Positions 18,465 to 28,635 are shown, counted from the stretch's first letter. The stretch: 64,000 nucleotides of DNA from Anderseniella sp. (GCA_028289645.1 JANQOK010000007.1:115437-179436); one strand, 5' to 3'. The notes: generated by a model from the letters alone, not told the origin. A program made the numbers and translations.

Positions 18465-18519
18465 CTGACTAGGGTCAGGGCCGATCAACAATCATCATTA
18501 TGCGACGCACAGGGCGTCG
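18465..18519. promoter_or_regulatory. Two short inverted repeats in the divergent hydroxylase / beta-oxidation promoter region
   Basis: CTGAC-TAGG-GTCAG (18465-18478) and CGACGC-ACAGG-GCGTCG (18503-18519) lie between the divergent FAD-subunit and multifunctional beta-oxidation genes. Each is short and could occur by chance. As operators they would fit joint control of the two operons. Confidence 0.3.
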
Positions 18520-18549
18520 ATTTCAGGTTGGTTTCTTCGAGGAGTTTTC

Positions 18550-20673
18550 ATGTCTTCACCGATTTCCTATTCGCTTGATGGCGCCATAGCCTTGATTACG
18601 GTGGACAATCCGCCGGTTAACGCTCTTTCGCAGCCGGTCCGTGAAGGATTGAGCAAGGCCATTGTGCGGTTTGAAGGTGACAGGAAGGCCAAGGCCGCAG
18701 TGATTGTCGGTGCCGGACGCACGTTTTTTGCCGGTGCCGATATCAAGGAGTTCGGCAAACCCCTGGCAGAACCGGGCTTGCCGGGTGTGGTCAACCAGAT
18801 CGAAGCCTGTTCGAAGCCGGTTGTCGCGGCACTTCACGGCACAGCCCTTGGCGGCGGGTTCGAAGTGGCGCTGGGATGTCATTATCGGGTCGCCGTGGCT
18901 TCTGCCAAAGTCGGCCTGCCCGAAGTCAATCTGGGTATTCTGCCAGGGGCTGGAGGTACCCAGCGGACGCCGCGGCTGGCTGGTATCGAAGCGGCTGCCG
19001 GCCTGATCACGTCGGGCCGTCATGTCGGGGCGCACGAAGCACTCGATCTGGGGCTGGTCGACGAAGTGTCCAACGAGACCGATCCGATGGCTGCCGGCCT
19101 GGCGTTTGCCGGGCTGATCATCGGCAATGACCTGGGTCCGCGTGCGACGCGTGACTTGAACGACAAGCTGGATGAAGCGCGTGAACAGGACGGTCTGTTC
19201 GACGGGCTCCGGGCCGCGGCTAAGAAAAAGGCGCGCGGGCAAATGTCGCCGCTGGTGTGTATCGATGCCATTGAGGCTGCCGTGACCGCCAAGACCTTTG
19301 ACGACGGTCTCAAGAAAGAGCGCCAACTGTTCGACAAGCTGATGGCGTCGGATCAGCGCGAAGCATTGATCCATGCATTTTTTGGCGAACGGGCTGTGGC
19401 CAAGGTGCCGGAACTGGAAAACAGAAAGCCGCGTGACGTCAGCAATGTGGGTGTTATCGGCGGTGGTACGATGGGGTCCGGCATCAGCATAGCCCTGCTA
19501 ACTGCCGGCTACCACGTGACGATGGTGGAGCGAGATGATGACGCCATAGCTGCCGGCAAGGCGCGAGTCGAAAAGACACTTGAAGGCGGCGTGGCGCGAG
19601 GCAAGATTTCCGCCGAGCAGAGGGACAAGATGCTCGCCGAGCGGTTTCACGGCACCACAAGCATGAATGCACTGGCCAATGTCGAACTGGTCATCGAAGC
19701 GGTGTTTGAGAGCATGGACGTCAAGAAGGATGTGTTTGGCCAGCTGGACAAGATCTGCAAGCCCGGCTGTGTGCTGGCCTCAAATACGTCATACCTGGAC
19801 ATCAATGAAATCGCGGCGATGACCGAACGGCCGCAAGACGTCGTCGGCATGCACTTCTTCTCACCAGCCAATATCATGCGGCTGCTCGAAATCGTGGTGG
19901 CTGACAAAACCGATCCGGATGTCGTGGCAACAGCGTTTGCGGTGGCCAAAAAGTCGAGGAAAGTGGGCATCCGATCTGGCGTGTGTGACGGCTTCATCGG
20001 CAACCGGGTGATGGGCAAGTATCTGCGCCTGGCCCAGATGCTGGTTGAAGACGGTGCCACGCCGTATGAGGTCGACGAGGCGGTGGTTGGTTTCGGCTAT
20101 CCCATGGGACCGTTTTCGATGTCGGATCTGGCCGGCCTGGATATCGGCTGGGCGACCCGCAAGCGGAAAGCAGCCACTCGAGACCCCAACGAACGCTATG
20201 CTTCGGACTGGATGGACCGGATCTGCGAGCAGGGTCACTATGGCCAGAAGACGGGGCGTGGCATCTACACTTATCCGAACGGGGCGCGAAAGGGCGAGCA
20301 CGAGCCGGAAACGCTCAAGATCATTGAAGACGTGCGCCGCGACAAAGGCATCAATGCACGCAACTTCACCGCAGACGAAATCATGGAACGCTATATGGCG
20401 GCTATGATCAATGAAGGTGCCAGGGTCCTCGAGGAGGGGATCGCGCTGCGCCCGGTGGACATCGATATGGTGCAATTGTTCGGCTACGGCCACCCGCGCT
20501 GGCGTGGAGGGCCGATGAAATATGCCGACATGCAGGGTCTCGACAAGATACTGGCCTCAATCCGCAAGTTCGAAACAGAAGATCCCTGGTTCTGGAAGCC
20601 GGCGCAATTGCTGGTTGATCTCGTCGAAAGTGGCGGCACGTTCGACAGCCTGAACAAGAAGGAAATCTCGTGA
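18550..20673 (+). CDS. fadJ: Multifunctional fatty-acid oxidation enzyme (enoyl-CoA hydratase/3-hydroxyacyl-CoA dehydrogenase)
   Basis: Catalyses hydration and NAD-dependent oxidation steps of beta-oxidation. N-terminal crotonase domain (about residues 5-190) with oxyanion-hole motifs AGADIKEFG and [13 protein letters not shown] and the Glu-bearing [17 protein letters not shown]. The Rossmann motif [11 protein letters not shown] lies near residue 300, followed by the C-terminal dehydrogenase domains ([14 protein letters not shown]). At 707 aa it matches the short peroxisomal-like class. Overlaps the thiolase start by 1 nt (TGATG). Confidence 0.92.
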   Translation: MSSPISYSLDGAIALITVDNPPVNALSQPVREGLSKAIVRFEGDRKAKAAVIVGAGRTFFAGADIKEFGKPLAEPGLPGVVNQIEACSKPVVAALHGTALGGGFEVALGCHYRVAVASAKVGLPEVNLGILPGAGGTQRTPRLAGIEAAAGLITSGRHVGAHEALDLGLVDEVSNETDPMAAGLAFAGLIIGNDLGPRATRDLNDKLDEAREQDGLFDGLRAAAKKKARGQMSPLVCIDAIEAAVTAKTFDDGLKKERQLFDKLMASDQREALIHAFFGERAVAKVPELENRKPRDVSNVGVIGGGTMGSGISIALLTAGYHVTMVERDDDAIAAGKARVEKTLEGGVARGKISAEQRDKMLAERFHGTTSMNALANVELVIEAVFESMDVKKDVFGQLDKICKPGCVLASNTSYLDINEIAAMTERPQDVVGMHFFSPANIMRLLEIVVADKTDPDVVATAFAVAKKSRKVGIRSGVCDGFIGNRVMGKYLRLAQMLVEDGATPYEVDEAVVGFGYPMGPFSMSDLAGLDIGWATRKRKAATRDPNERYASDWMDRICEQGHYGQKTGRGIYTYPNGARKGEHEPETLKIIEDVRRDKGINARNFTADEIMERYMAAMINEGARVLEEGIALRPVDIDMVQLFGYGHPRWRGGPMKYADMQGLDKILASIRKFETEDPWFWKPAQLLVDLVESGGTFDSLNKKEIS

Positions 20674-21854
20674 TGCGCGAAGCGGTTATTGTGTCGACTG
20701 CCCGAACTGCCATCGGCAAGGCGTTTCGCGGCTCGTTCAACATGACCCATGGTGCCACCATGGGCGGTGCGGCTGCCGCGGTTGCCATTGCCCGGGCCGG
20801 CATTGATCCTGACCTGGTCGAAGACTGCATCATGGGGTGCGGATTTCCGGAAGGCGCCACCGGCTCCAACATCGCGCGCCAGATTGCGATCCGGGCAGGG
20901 CTGCCGGTAACCGCGTGCGGCATGACCATCAACCGGTTCTGTTCATCCGGCCTGCAGGCGCTGGCCCTGGCGGCGCACAGGATCACCGAAGAGGCGACGC
21001 CTGCGGTTCTGGCCGGCGGGCTGGAATCGATTTCTCTGGTCCAGGATGCCGCTTCGCAAGGCGCGGCGCGAGAACCCTGGCTTGAGGAGAACAAGCCCGA
21101 AATCTACATGGCGATGATCGATACTGCCGACATTGTGGCAGACCGTTACGGCGTGTCCCGTGAAGCGCAGGACGAATACGCCCTGGCCAGCCAGCAACGC
21201 ACCGCGGATGCGCAGGCTGCCGGCAAGTTTGCCGACGAAATCATCGCGGTTACCACCACCATGGGCATGAAGGACAAGGAGACCGGTGAGGTCACCATCC
21301 ACGAGGTGACCATTGAAGCGGATGAGTGCAACCGGCCGTCGACAACGCTGGAAGGCCTGGCCGGCCTGCAGCCGGTGCGCGGCGAGGGCAAGTACATAAC
21401 CGCCGGCAATGCCTCGCAGCTTTCCGACGGGGCTGCCTGCCTGGTGGTGATGGAAGCAAAAGAAGCTGAGCGCAAGGGCCTGGAACCACTGGGTGCGTTC
21501 AGGGGGTTTACAGTTGCCGGTTGCGAGCCCGACGAAATGGGCATCGGTCCGGTGTTCGCAGTGCCCCGCCTGCTGGAGCGTACCGGCCACAAAATGGATG
21601 ATATCGACCTGTGGGAACTGAACGAGGCGTTCGCGTCACAGGTCCTGTACAGCCGCGACACGCTGGGCATTCCCGACGAGATACTTAATGTCAATGGCGG
21701 GTCGATCGCTATCGGCCACCCATATGGCATGACAGGTGCACGCCAGGTGGGGCATGTGCTGCTGGAAGGCAAGCGCCGCGGCGCCAAGAAGGCCGTTGTG
21801 ACCATGTGCATCGGCGGCGGGCAGGGTGCTGCGGGACTGATCGAGATTTTCTAA
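20673..21854 (+). CDS. Acetyl-CoA C-acyltransferase (thiolase)
   Basis: Thiolytic cleavage of 3-oxoacyl-CoA, the last beta-oxidation step, paired with the upstream multifunctional enzyme. Active-site motifs: [11 protein letters not shown] (nucleophilic Cys about residue 90), [10 protein letters not shown] (His about 348) and [10 protein letters not shown] (Cys about 378). ATG 20673 gives 393 aa; the preceding GTG is in frame but less likely. Together the pair resembles FadJ/FadI or FadB/FadA; chain-length preference cannot be judged. Confidence 0.94.
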   Translation: MREAVIVSTARTAIGKAFRGSFNMTHGATMGGAAAAVAIARAGIDPDLVEDCIMGCGFPEGATGSNIARQIAIRAGLPVTACGMTINRFCSSGLQALALAAHRITEEATPAVLAGGLESISLVQDAASQGAAREPWLEENKPEIYMAMIDTADIVADRYGVSREAQDEYALASQQRTADAQAAGKFADEIIAVTTTMGMKDKETGEVTIHEVTIEADECNRPSTTLEGLAGLQPVRGEGKYITAGNASQLSDGAACLVVMEAKEAERKGLEPLGAFRGFTVAGCEPDEMGIGPVFAVPRLLERTGHKMDDIDLWELNEAFASQVLYSRDTLGIPDEILNVNGGSIAIGHPYGMTGARQVGHVLLEGKRRGAKKAVVTMCIGGGQGAAGLIEIF

Positions 21855-22023
21855 GCTGGCTTGGTCGCTGTCATAACTGGAGCTGAACCGCAGGCGATTG
21901 CCCGTTTGCGGTCGAATGCATCAATCCGGCGCGGAACCGTCCGTACAAAACCTTAGATTATGGTCAAAAAGTGTTCGTTTTGGCTTTAACCCCTCGCCAA
22001 AATCATGCTAGCAGTACGGCAGT

Positions 22024-22062
22024 TATATTACATATGTTCATTATATAACGTTACGTAATATA
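22024..22062. promoter_or_regulatory. AT-rich inverted repeat upstream of the exported glycine-rich protein
   Basis: Arms TATATTACATA and TACGTAATATA (10 of 11 positions pair) flank 17 nt, ending 36 nt before the gene start. The right arm contains the perfect palindrome TTACGTAA. Given the strong AT bias it may be promoter plus operator. Confidence 0.45.
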
Positions 22063-22098
22063 GCGAATGCGGGCATTTTTTGGGCAGGGGCTGACCAG

Positions 22099-23097
22099 AT
22101 GAAAACTCTCTATTGTGCGGCAGTTGGCTGCATGGCGGCAGCATGTGTTGGCATGAGCGGCAGCGCAAGCGCGACCGACATGAACTACGACCAGGCCATG
22201 GAGCTTGCGGTCTCCGGCATCGTGGAATCGTGGAACGGTTATTCCTTTGTGAGTGATTACACGCCTGCCAACGGCAATCCGGCAAATGTCCTGTCTCATG
22301 ACGACTACTTCGTTTCCGGCACCAGCGGCCGCTTGAGTCTGCCGCTCGGAGATGCTCTTTCGATCCAGCAGGATGTGGAGATTGAAATAACCGGGAATGC
22401 CTATGAGGACGCGACCGGCAACAATTACATCTACTCATACCAGATGGGGACCCATCTGAGTTTCCGCGATCCGGGCATGGGCCTGATCGGTGCATTCGGT
22501 GGCTGGGGCAGCGGTTCAGCAGACGGCAATCGCGCTGTCAACGACCGTTCGGATCACCTGGACTTCCGGTATGTTGGCGGTGAAGCCCAAGTGTATCTGG
22601 ATGACTTCACATTCTATGTCCAGGCCGGGTATCTTGATGCTGAACGCACAAATACAAACAACTTTGACGACACATTCCGCGATGCGACTTTCGTGCGCGG
22701 CGTCGGACGCTGGTTCATGAGCGAAATTTCCCGGCTCGAGCTCGAGTTTTCTTACGCTGATGGTGACGCGGACACCGAACCGGATGACCACACTGTTCTG
22801 GAATGGGGCGTGCGTTATGACACCGTGCTGGCAGGCTTGCCGATCATCGGGGATACGCCGGTCTTCATCGGCTATCGCGGTGCGCGTTTCGAGAACGAAG
22901 ATGCCCCGGGAAATGGCGGCGGCGGTGGAGGTGGCGAGGGTGGCTTCGACTCCGAAGACTATCTTGATCACACCATCATGGTCGGCACCAGCTGGTCGTT
23001 TGGCGGTGACAACATGAAACAGTTTGACCGTGTCGGCGCAACGCTTGACTTGCCCAACTTCGGGCGCTGGGTGGCAAGCGGCGAAAACCTCGATTGA
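22099..23097 (+). CDS. Exported protein of unknown function, probable outer-membrane beta-barrel
   Basis: 332 residues with a signal peptide ending at GSASA (about residue 25). The rest has the alternating polar/hydrophobic pattern and many aromatic and Asp residues of beta-barrel or beta-rich surface proteins (for example HLDFRYVGGEAQVYLDDFTFYVQ), and the C-terminal part holds an NGGGGGGGEGG linker before a final strand (TIMVGTSWSF). No known family recognised. It is monocistronic between an AT-rich inverted repeat and a terminator. Confidence 0.6.
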   Translation: MKTLYCAAVGCMAAACVGMSGSASATDMNYDQAMELAVSGIVESWNGYSFVSDYTPANGNPANVLSHDDYFVSGTSGRLSLPLGDALSIQQDVEIEITGNAYEDATGNNYIYSYQMGTHLSFRDPGMGLIGAFGGWGSGSADGNRAVNDRSDHLDFRYVGGEAQVYLDDFTFYVQAGYLDAERTNTNNFDDTFRDATFVRGVGRWFMSEISRLELEFSYADGDADTEPDDHTVLEWGVRYDTVLAGLPIIGDTPVFIGYRGARFENEDAPGNGGGGGGGEGGFDSEDYLDHTIMVGTSWSFGGDNMKQFDRVGATLDLPNFGRWVASGENLD

Positions 23098-23124
23098 CCG
23101 CGATGCTGCAGACCTGATGTGCTG

Positions 23125-23155
23125 AAAAGGCCTCCTGGAATGGGAGGCCTTTTTT
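23125..23155. terminator. Intrinsic terminator between convergent genes
   Basis: AAAAGGCCTCC pairs with GGAGGCCTTTTTT around a 7-nt loop. The flanking A and T runs make it usable in both directions, serving the exported-protein gene and the acyl-CoA synthetase gene that approach from opposite sides. Confidence 0.85.
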
Positions 23156-23178
23156 GGTCTGACAGCCTGGTGCAGTGG

Positions 23179-24696
23179 TCAGTGCTCGCCACCGGCTGCC
23201 AGTTCATCTGCAAACACGGTAGTCAGTCTGGCCTTGAGGATCTTTCCGGACGGTGCGGCAGGCAACTGGTCCGACATGATCCAGCGTGTGGGATGTTTGT
23301 AGGCTGCGAGCCTGTCTTTCAGATGGCCCTTCAACTGGTCCGGCGCCAGGCTGCTGCCAGCAAGCGGCTGAATGAAGGCCACAATGTCCTCATTGCCGTT
23401 GACGCTGTGCCCGATGACCGCCGCCTGGACTACTTGGGGATGCTGGTTCAAGGCGGCTTCCACCTCCAACGGGTAAACATTGAAACCGGACCGGATGATC
23501 AGTTCCTTGGCGCGGCCGGTGATCTGCAGATTGCCCTGCTTGTCAAGAAAACCGAGGTCCCCGGTGCGCAGCCAGCCGTTACCGTCCAGAACCTCGTCGG
23601 TCGCGGCCTGGTTGCGGTAGTAGCCTGTCATGATGTTGGGCCCGCGAATGACAATTTCACCGATGCCGTCCTGACCGGCCCGTTCAATACGCACTTCCTG
23701 GTCGGACAGCATCTTGCCGACCGATGTGTCCGCGCGGGTGGCGCCTGGACGGGTCGCGGCGATGCCGGCGGTGGCTTCAGTCATGCCGTATCCGTTGAAC
23801 AGGGGCAGTCCGAAAAACGCCTCAACCTTCTGTTTCCAGGCCAGGTCAAGCGGTGCGCCACCGGACGAGATGTATCTGAGCCGCGCCGCCTTGAGCTGCT
23901 GCAGTCCGACATGGTTGGCGTGCGCCATGAGCAATGCATGCATTTGCGGAACGGCAGGAAAGATCGACACGCGTGACTGCAGGGCGGCAAATGTGACACC
24001 GGCATCGAAGCGCGGAACCAGTTCCAGCTGGGCGCCCACCGCCAGTCCGGCCATGAAAACGGATGACAGTCCAAACACATGGGTCAGCGGCAGCACGCCA
24101 TATATGTAGTCGGCTGCGGTAATTTCGCGATGGGATGCGGAAATCTCACCACCGTAGATCAGGTTGGCATGGGTCAGCATGACGCCCTTGGGATCACCGG
24201 TAGTGCCGGTTGTGTAAAGCAGCGTGGCCACCTGGCCTGCATCTTCGCTGCAGGTTTCCACCGCAGTCTCCGGCTGGAATGCAAGCATGGCGGGTTCACC
24301 ACCAACGTCTACATGGTGCGCCTCCGCTGCCTGCGCATGCCTGAGTGCCGGCTCCGAAACTGCATGTGTGAACAGCGTGGCGGCCGGTCGCGCATGATCG
24401 CGGATACGGTCGATTTCAGCGGCGGACAGCCGGGCATTCACCGGAATCGACCAAGCATCAAGAATGCTTGCAGCTATCAATCCGACAGCGGCAGTGAACG
24501 AGTTCTCGGCCACCAGCATCACCCGGTGTCCGGGCCTGACGCCTGCCGCCCTCAGTTGGCTGGCCATGGCCTGTGCGGCGGTCAGCCAGTCGGCAAAACT
24601 GACATCACCGGTGCTTGCCGTGGTCAGGGCGATTGCGTCAGGCGCATGGGCAGCCTGATGTTCAAGCAGGTGGTGTATCCGTGAAAACGATGTCAT
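23179..24696 (-). CDS. AMP-dependent acyl-CoA synthetase/ligase
   Basis: Adenylate-forming enzyme activating a carboxylic acid to its CoA thioester. Motifs: phosphate loop YTTGTTGDPKGVMLTH (about residue 165), NGYGMTEATAG, LRTGDLGF and the C-terminal hinge and Lys (PSGKILKARL). Length 505 aa is typical. Likely acts in fatty or aromatic acid use together with nearby beta-oxidation genes, but it is transcribed alone; substrate not predictable. Confidence 0.88.
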   Translation of the reverse strand: MTSFSRIHHLLEHQAAHAPDAIALTTASTGDVSFADWLTAAQAMASQLRAAGVRPGHRVMLVAENSFTAAVGLIAASILDAWSIPVNARLSAAEIDRIRDHARPAATLFTHAVSEPALRHAQAAEAHHVDVGGEPAMLAFQPETAVETCSEDAGQVATLLYTTGTTGDPKGVMLTHANLIYGGEISASHREITAADYIYGVLPLTHVFGLSSVFMAGLAVGAQLELVPRFDAGVTFAALQSRVSIFPAVPQMHALLMAHANHVGLQQLKAARLRYISSGGAPLDLAWKQKVEAFFGLPLFNGYGMTEATAGIAATRPGATRADTSVGKMLSDQEVRIERAGQDGIGEIVIRGPNIMTGYYRNQAATDEVLDGNGWLRTGDLGFLDKQGNLQITGRAKELIIRSGFNVYPLEVEAALNQHPQVVQAAVIGHSVNGNEDIVAFIQPLAGSSLAPDQLKGHLKDRLAAYKHPTRWIMSDQLPAAPSGKILKARLTTVFADELAAGGEH

Positions 24697-24761
24697 CTTG
24701 CTTGCCAGATTAGACGGCTGCGCGCTCCGCCGCTAGCCGGTAAAGCAAGGAGTTACAGGTC

Positions 24762-25868
24762 ATGATGCGCCCACCCCTTTCATCTCTGGTTGCCGAGCTG
24801 CCTTCAACCGTCCCGTTTGTCGGGCCGGAAGCCCAGGAACGGGCGCGCGGGGATGTGTTCAAGGCGCGCATCGGCGCCAATGAAAGCGTGTTTGGACCGT
24901 CCGACAAGGTTGTGCAGGCCATGCAGGCAGAGGCAATCGAAGCCTGGAAGTACTGCGATCCTGAGTCTTACGAACTCAAGCAGGCACTAGCCGCCTGGCA
25001 TGGCGTGTCACCGGACAACATCCTGATTGGCGAAGGCATCGACGGTCTGTTCGGCGTGACTGCGAGGTTGTTTGTCGAGCCGGGTGACAAGGTCGCTACA
25101 TCATTGGGGGCGTACCCGACGTTCAATTATCAGGTTGCCGGCGCCGGCGGCGAGATCGTTACGACCGCTTACGTCGATGATCGTGAAGACCCGGCGTCAT
25201 TGCTGGCGCTGGCTCAGCGTGAAAATGCCAAAATGATCTTTCTCGCCAACCCGGACAATCCGATGGGAACATGGTGGCGGGGCGCCGAGATTGACGCGAT
25301 GATCAAGCAACTGCCGGAAGGTGTTGTCCTGTGCCTCGATGAAGCCTACGGCGAATTCGCCCCGGCGGGCACGATGCCCGACCTGGACGTGCACAATCCG
25401 CAGGTGCTGCGGTTTCGCACATTTTCCAAGGCGTACGGCATGGCGGGATGCCGGATCGGCTACCTCATCGGTGAGGCGGAGATCATCAGGGCGTATGACA
25501 AGATCCGCAATCATTTTGGAGTCAACCGTATCGCTCAGGCAGGTGCGCTGGCGGCGCTGGCGGACAATGACTGGCTCGAGGCGGTTGTCATGCGCGTGCA
25601 CAGCGCGCGTGACCGGATCAGCCGGATCGCCCACGACAACGGACTGGAGACGCTGGCATCCGCGACCAATTTCGTAGCCATCGACTGTGGCCGCGACGGC
25701 GCCTTCGCCAAGGCCGTGATGGAAGGCCTGCTGGCCCAGGGTGTGTTTGTACGCATGCCCGGTGTGGAGCCGCTCAATCGGTGCATCCGGGTATCGGCAG
25801 GACGCGAGGACGATCTCGACTGTTTTGAGGCAGCGTTGCCGGTCGCCCTTGCCGATGCCGGCAGATGA
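24762..25868 (+). CDS. Histidinol-phosphate aminotransferase-like PLP enzyme
   Basis: Fold-type I aminotransferase of the HisC family (368 aa). Visible: ANESVFGPS substrate-binding start, ANPDNPMGTW, DEAYGEFA with the PLP-ring Asp, FRTFSKAYGMAG with the Schiff-base Lys, and the C-terminal Arg in NRCIRVSAG. No other his gene is nearby, and the start overlaps a metabolite exporter gene (ATGA), so it may be a paralog acting on another amino acid. Ribosome site GGAG. Confidence 0.85.
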   Translation: MMRPPLSSLVAELPSTVPFVGPEAQERARGDVFKARIGANESVFGPSDKVVQAMQAEAIEAWKYCDPESYELKQALAAWHGVSPDNILIGEGIDGLFGVTARLFVEPGDKVATSLGAYPTFNYQVAGAGGEIVTTAYVDDREDPASLLALAQRENAKMIFLANPDNPMGTWWRGAEIDAMIKQLPEGVVLCLDEAYGEFAPAGTMPDLDVHNPQVLRFRTFSKAYGMAGCRIGYLIGEAEIIRAYDKIRNHFGVNRIAQAGALAALADNDWLEAVVMRVHSARDRISRIAHDNGLETLASATNFVAIDCGRDGAFAKAVMEGLLAQGVFVRMPGVEPLNRCIRVSAGREDDLDCFEAALPVALADAGR

Positions 25869-26782
25869 CATCTGAACCAGAGGCACCTGAAACCGGAAAC
25901 TTTGCCGTGGCGGTGCTGCTGCTGGTGGCGGGATTGGCGACGGCCAGCCTGTCCGGTGCGTTCCTGAAACTGATGGCGGCGGAGCTGAATGTCGCAGTTA
26001 TGACCTTTGGCCGCTATGCCGGCTACCTTGTGGTGTTGCTGCCGATTGCGATGTGGCGTTACGGGCGCCAGGTTGTGATGCCGCCGGCGGCGCCAACACA
26101 GTTTCTGCGCGCCACACTGATCCTTGGCGCCACGCTGAGTTTTGTGTTCTCGGTGCGTTACCTGCCTTTGGCCAACACGGTAGCGATACTGTACATCTAC
26201 CCGTTCATCGTGGCGCTGCTGTCGCCCTGGTTGCTGGGCGAGCGTGCCGGTGCTGCGATATGGTTCGGTGTCGTGTGCGGCTTCATCGGTATCCTGATCG
26301 TGATGCGGCCGGACCTTGGCGTGATCAACGTAGGCACGATTGCGGCGATCATGACCGGTGGATTCTACGCGTTCCACATCATTGTCACCCGCAAGCTGGC
26401 CAATGCGGCGCCAGCGCTGGTGTCCAACACCTACATGGCCCTGGTGGCAATTATGCTGATAGCGCCACTGGCCTGGGCCTGGTGGCAACCGGTCTCTCTC
26501 AACCAGGCGGGAGTTCTGTTTGTCATGGGGGCAATCAACGCTGTTTCGCACCTGCTGATCATTGCTGCGTTTGCCCGCGCATCAGCGCCGGCTCTGGCGC
26601 CATTCACCTATAGCGAGATCGTTGCAGCTGTCGGCTGGGGGCTATTGTTTTTTGCCGACATACCCGACGCGATCACCATTGTCGGCATGGCGGTCATCAT
26701 CGCGTCCGGCGTCATGGTGTCGCAAAGCGGCAAACTCGGCCGCCTGGTTGCCAGGCGGCGAGGTGCAGGTGCCGGCGGGTAG
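25865..26782 (+). CDS. DMT-family (EamA) transporter
   Basis: Inner-membrane carrier with about ten helices in two EamA repeats (about residues 12-140 and 155-285). [10 protein letters not shown] marks the end of the first repeat as in family members. Such proteins usually export amino acids or related metabolites. Translational coupling to the HisC-like aminotransferase suggests that the substrate is related to that enzyme's reaction. Confidence 0.85.
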   Translation: MTSEPEAPETGNFAVAVLLLVAGLATASLSGAFLKLMAAELNVAVMTFGRYAGYLVVLLPIAMWRYGRQVVMPPAAPTQFLRATLILGATLSFVFSVRYLPLANTVAILYIYPFIVALLSPWLLGERAGAAIWFGVVCGFIGILIVMRPDLGVINVGTIAAIMTGGFYAFHIIVTRKLANAAPALVSNTYMALVAIMLIAPLAWAWWQPVSLNQAGVLFVMGAINAVSHLLIIAAFARASAPALAPFTYSEIVAAVGWGLLFFADIPDAITIVGMAVIIASGVMVSQSGKLGRLVARRRGAGAGG

Positions 26783-26786
26783 CAGA

Positions 26787-27596
26787 TCAAAACGGCGATT
26801 TGGCTGGAAAGTCCGGCTTGCGTTTTTCGCGGATCGAGGACAGTCCTTCCTGCACTTCCGGACCCGAAAAACCCATGAACTCCAGTGCCAGTGACGCATC
26901 GAAGCTCGGGCCTGCCATGCGCAGCCAATTGTTCAGCGAATGCTTGGTCCAGCGAATGGCCGTCGGTGCGCCGCGGGCGAGCTTTCGGCATACTTTCAGG
27001 GCAGCGTCATGAACCTCGCCGTCATCCGCAACCTGTGACACCAAGCCGATACGTTCGGCCTCTTCGCCTGCAAGCGGTTCGCACAACATCAGGTAGTATT
27101 TGGCTTTCGCCATGCCGATGAGCAGTGGCCACACAATGGCCGCATGATCGCCGGCGGCAACGCCCAGCCGGGTATGTCCGTCAATGATGCGCGCGCTGCG
27201 CCCGGCAATGGTGATGTCGCAGACCATGGCGGCCGCCAGCCCGGCACCTACGCTGACGCCTTCGATGGCGGCCACGGTCGGCTTGGAGCAGTTGATGACA
27301 TTGTAGACCAGGTCGCTGGCTTCCTTCCAAACCCGGGCACGGGTGGCGAAGTCGTTGGTCATGTCCTCGACCAGACCGAGATCGCCGCCGGCTGACAGGT
27401 TGCCGTTTTCGCCACGCAGCAGGACAACATTGGTGTCCGGGTCGCGATCGATGTCGCGCCAGACTTCTGCCAATTCGCGGTGCCCGCCTGCATCAAGCGC
27501 GTTGAGTTTTTTCGGCGCCGACAGGATCACTTCGAGAATGCCGTCTCCTGGCCGGCTGAACTTCAGGGAGGAGTAGTGCGCGTAAGGGTCGGTCAT
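26787..27596 (-). CDS. Enoyl-CoA hydratase/isomerase family protein
   Basis: Crotonase-fold protein of 269 aa. Oxyanion-hole motifs are [16 protein letters not shown] and [15 protein letters not shown]. In the second catalytic position the sequence reads [22 protein letters not shown], where the usual hydratase Glu of (P)E is not obvious, so the reaction may differ from simple hydration. ATG 27596 was chosen over GTG 27602. Diverges from the glutathione reductase gene across a palindrome. Confidence 0.83.
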   Translation of the reverse strand: MTDPYAHYSSLKFSRPGDGILEVILSAPKKLNALDAGGHRELAEVWRDIDRDPDTNVVLLRGENGNLSAGGDLGLVEDMTNDFATRARVWKEASDLVYNVINCSKPTVAAIEGVSVGAGLAAAMVCDITIAGRSARIIDGHTRLGVAAGDHAAIVWPLLIGMAKAKYYLMLCEPLAGEEAERIGLVSQVADDGEVHDAALKVCRKLARGAPTAIRWTKHSLNNWLRMAGPSFDASLALEFMGFSGPEVQEGLSSIREKRKPDFPAKSPF

Positions 27597-27633
27597 GGTC
27601 ACTCAACATTTGTTGTTTTGATAATGGTGCGGC

Positions 27634-27650
27634 CTGTCACTATGTGACAG
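27634..27650. promoter_or_regulatory. 17-bp palindrome between divergent genes (candidate operator)
   Basis: CTGTCACTATGTGACAG has perfect 7-bp arms with a 3-nt centre. It sits in the 86-nt gap, 37 nt from the hydratase start and 32 nt from the glutathionyl-hydroquinone reductase start, well placed to repress both. Confidence 0.6.
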
Positions 27651-27682
27651 CGAACCGATCTTGAGAAGAAGGTGGATAGTGC

Positions 27683-28630
27683 ATGGGTGTGATGATTGAT
27701 GGCAAGTGGCATACGCAGTCCATGGCAGAGCTTGCCAAGGGCGGCAGTTTCAAACGCAGCGAGACCAGTTTTCGAAACTGGATCACGGCAGATGGGGAAT
27801 TTCCGGCGCAGGCAGGACGCTACCACCTTTATGTCTCGCTGGCGTGCCCGTGGGCGCACCGGACGCTGATCATGCGGAGCCTGAAGGGCCTTCAGGAGCA
27901 GATCTCCGTTTCGGTGGTCAACTGGTTCATGGGTGAGCACGGCTGGTCATTTGAGGACGGCAAAGGTGTCGTGGCTGACCCGGTGTTTGGCGCCGGCCAC
28001 ATGAGCGATGTCTACGCAGCGGCCAAGCCCGACTATACCGGCCGGGTGACCGTGCCGGTCCTGCTTGATACAGAAACCCGGCAAATTGTGTCCAATGAGA
28101 GCGCCGAGATCATCCGCATGTTCAACTCGGCGTTTGATCAGGTCGGCGCGGAACCCGGCGACTATTATCCGCAAGAGCTCAGGGATGAAATCGACCGGGT
28201 GAATGCACGCATCTATGACACGGTGAACAATGGCGTCTACAAGTCGGGTTTTGCCCGCAGCCAGCAGGCGTACGAGGCGGCGGTGCTGCCGCTGTTCGAC
28301 ACGCTGGACTGGATGGAGGACATCCTGTCCCGGCAGCACTGGCTGGCGGGCGATCGCTTCACCGAGGCCGATGTGCGCGCGTTCACGACGCTGGTGCGCT
28401 TCGACCCGGTGTACCATGGGCATTTCAAATGCAACCGCCGTCGCGTCGTCGACTATCCGAACTTGTGGGCCTACACCCGCGAGATATACCAGATGCCGGG
28501 CGTGGCCGAGACTGTGAACCTCGATCATATCCGCAACCACTACTATGCCAGCCATGAAACCGTTAACCCGACCCGCATCGTCGCGGTTGGGCCGATGCTG
28601 GATTACATGGCGCCGCATGAACGCGGATAA
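27683..28630 (+). CDS. yqjG: Glutathionyl-hydroquinone reductase (GST Xi/Omega-like, YqjG/PcpF family)
   Basis: Reduces glutathionyl-hydroquinones to hydroquinones, a detoxification and aromatic-degradation role. The N-terminal thioredoxin fold carries the catalytic Cys in SLACPWAHRTLIMR (about residues 52-65). The GST C-terminal domain includes LAGDRFTEADVRAFTTLVRFDPVY. Length 315 aa fits the family. Ribosome site AAGGTGG upstream of ATG 27683. Confidence 0.92.
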   Translation: MGVMIDGKWHTQSMAELAKGGSFKRSETSFRNWITADGEFPAQAGRYHLYVSLACPWAHRTLIMRSLKGLQEQISVSVVNWFMGEHGWSFEDGKGVVADPVFGAGHMSDVYAAAKPDYTGRVTVPVLLDTETRQIVSNESAEIIRMFNSAFDQVGAEPGDYYPQELRDEIDRVNARIYDTVNNGVYKSGFARSQQAYEAAVLPLFDTLDWMEDILSRQHWLAGDRFTEADVRAFTTLVRFDPVYHGHFKCNRRRVVDYPNLWAYTREIYQMPGVAETVNLDHIRNHYYASHETVNPTRIVAVGPMLDYMAPHERG

Positions 28631-28635
28631 CTGTG

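Noticed and set aside
22024..22062. AT-rich inverted repeat as a phage attachment site or transposon end
   Set aside because: No integrase, second copy or target duplication is nearby; a promoter or operator role is simpler.
22910..22945. GGC/GGT repeat as a mobile or slipped repeat
   Set aside because: It is in frame and encodes the glycine linker of the exported protein; no sign of flanking duplication.
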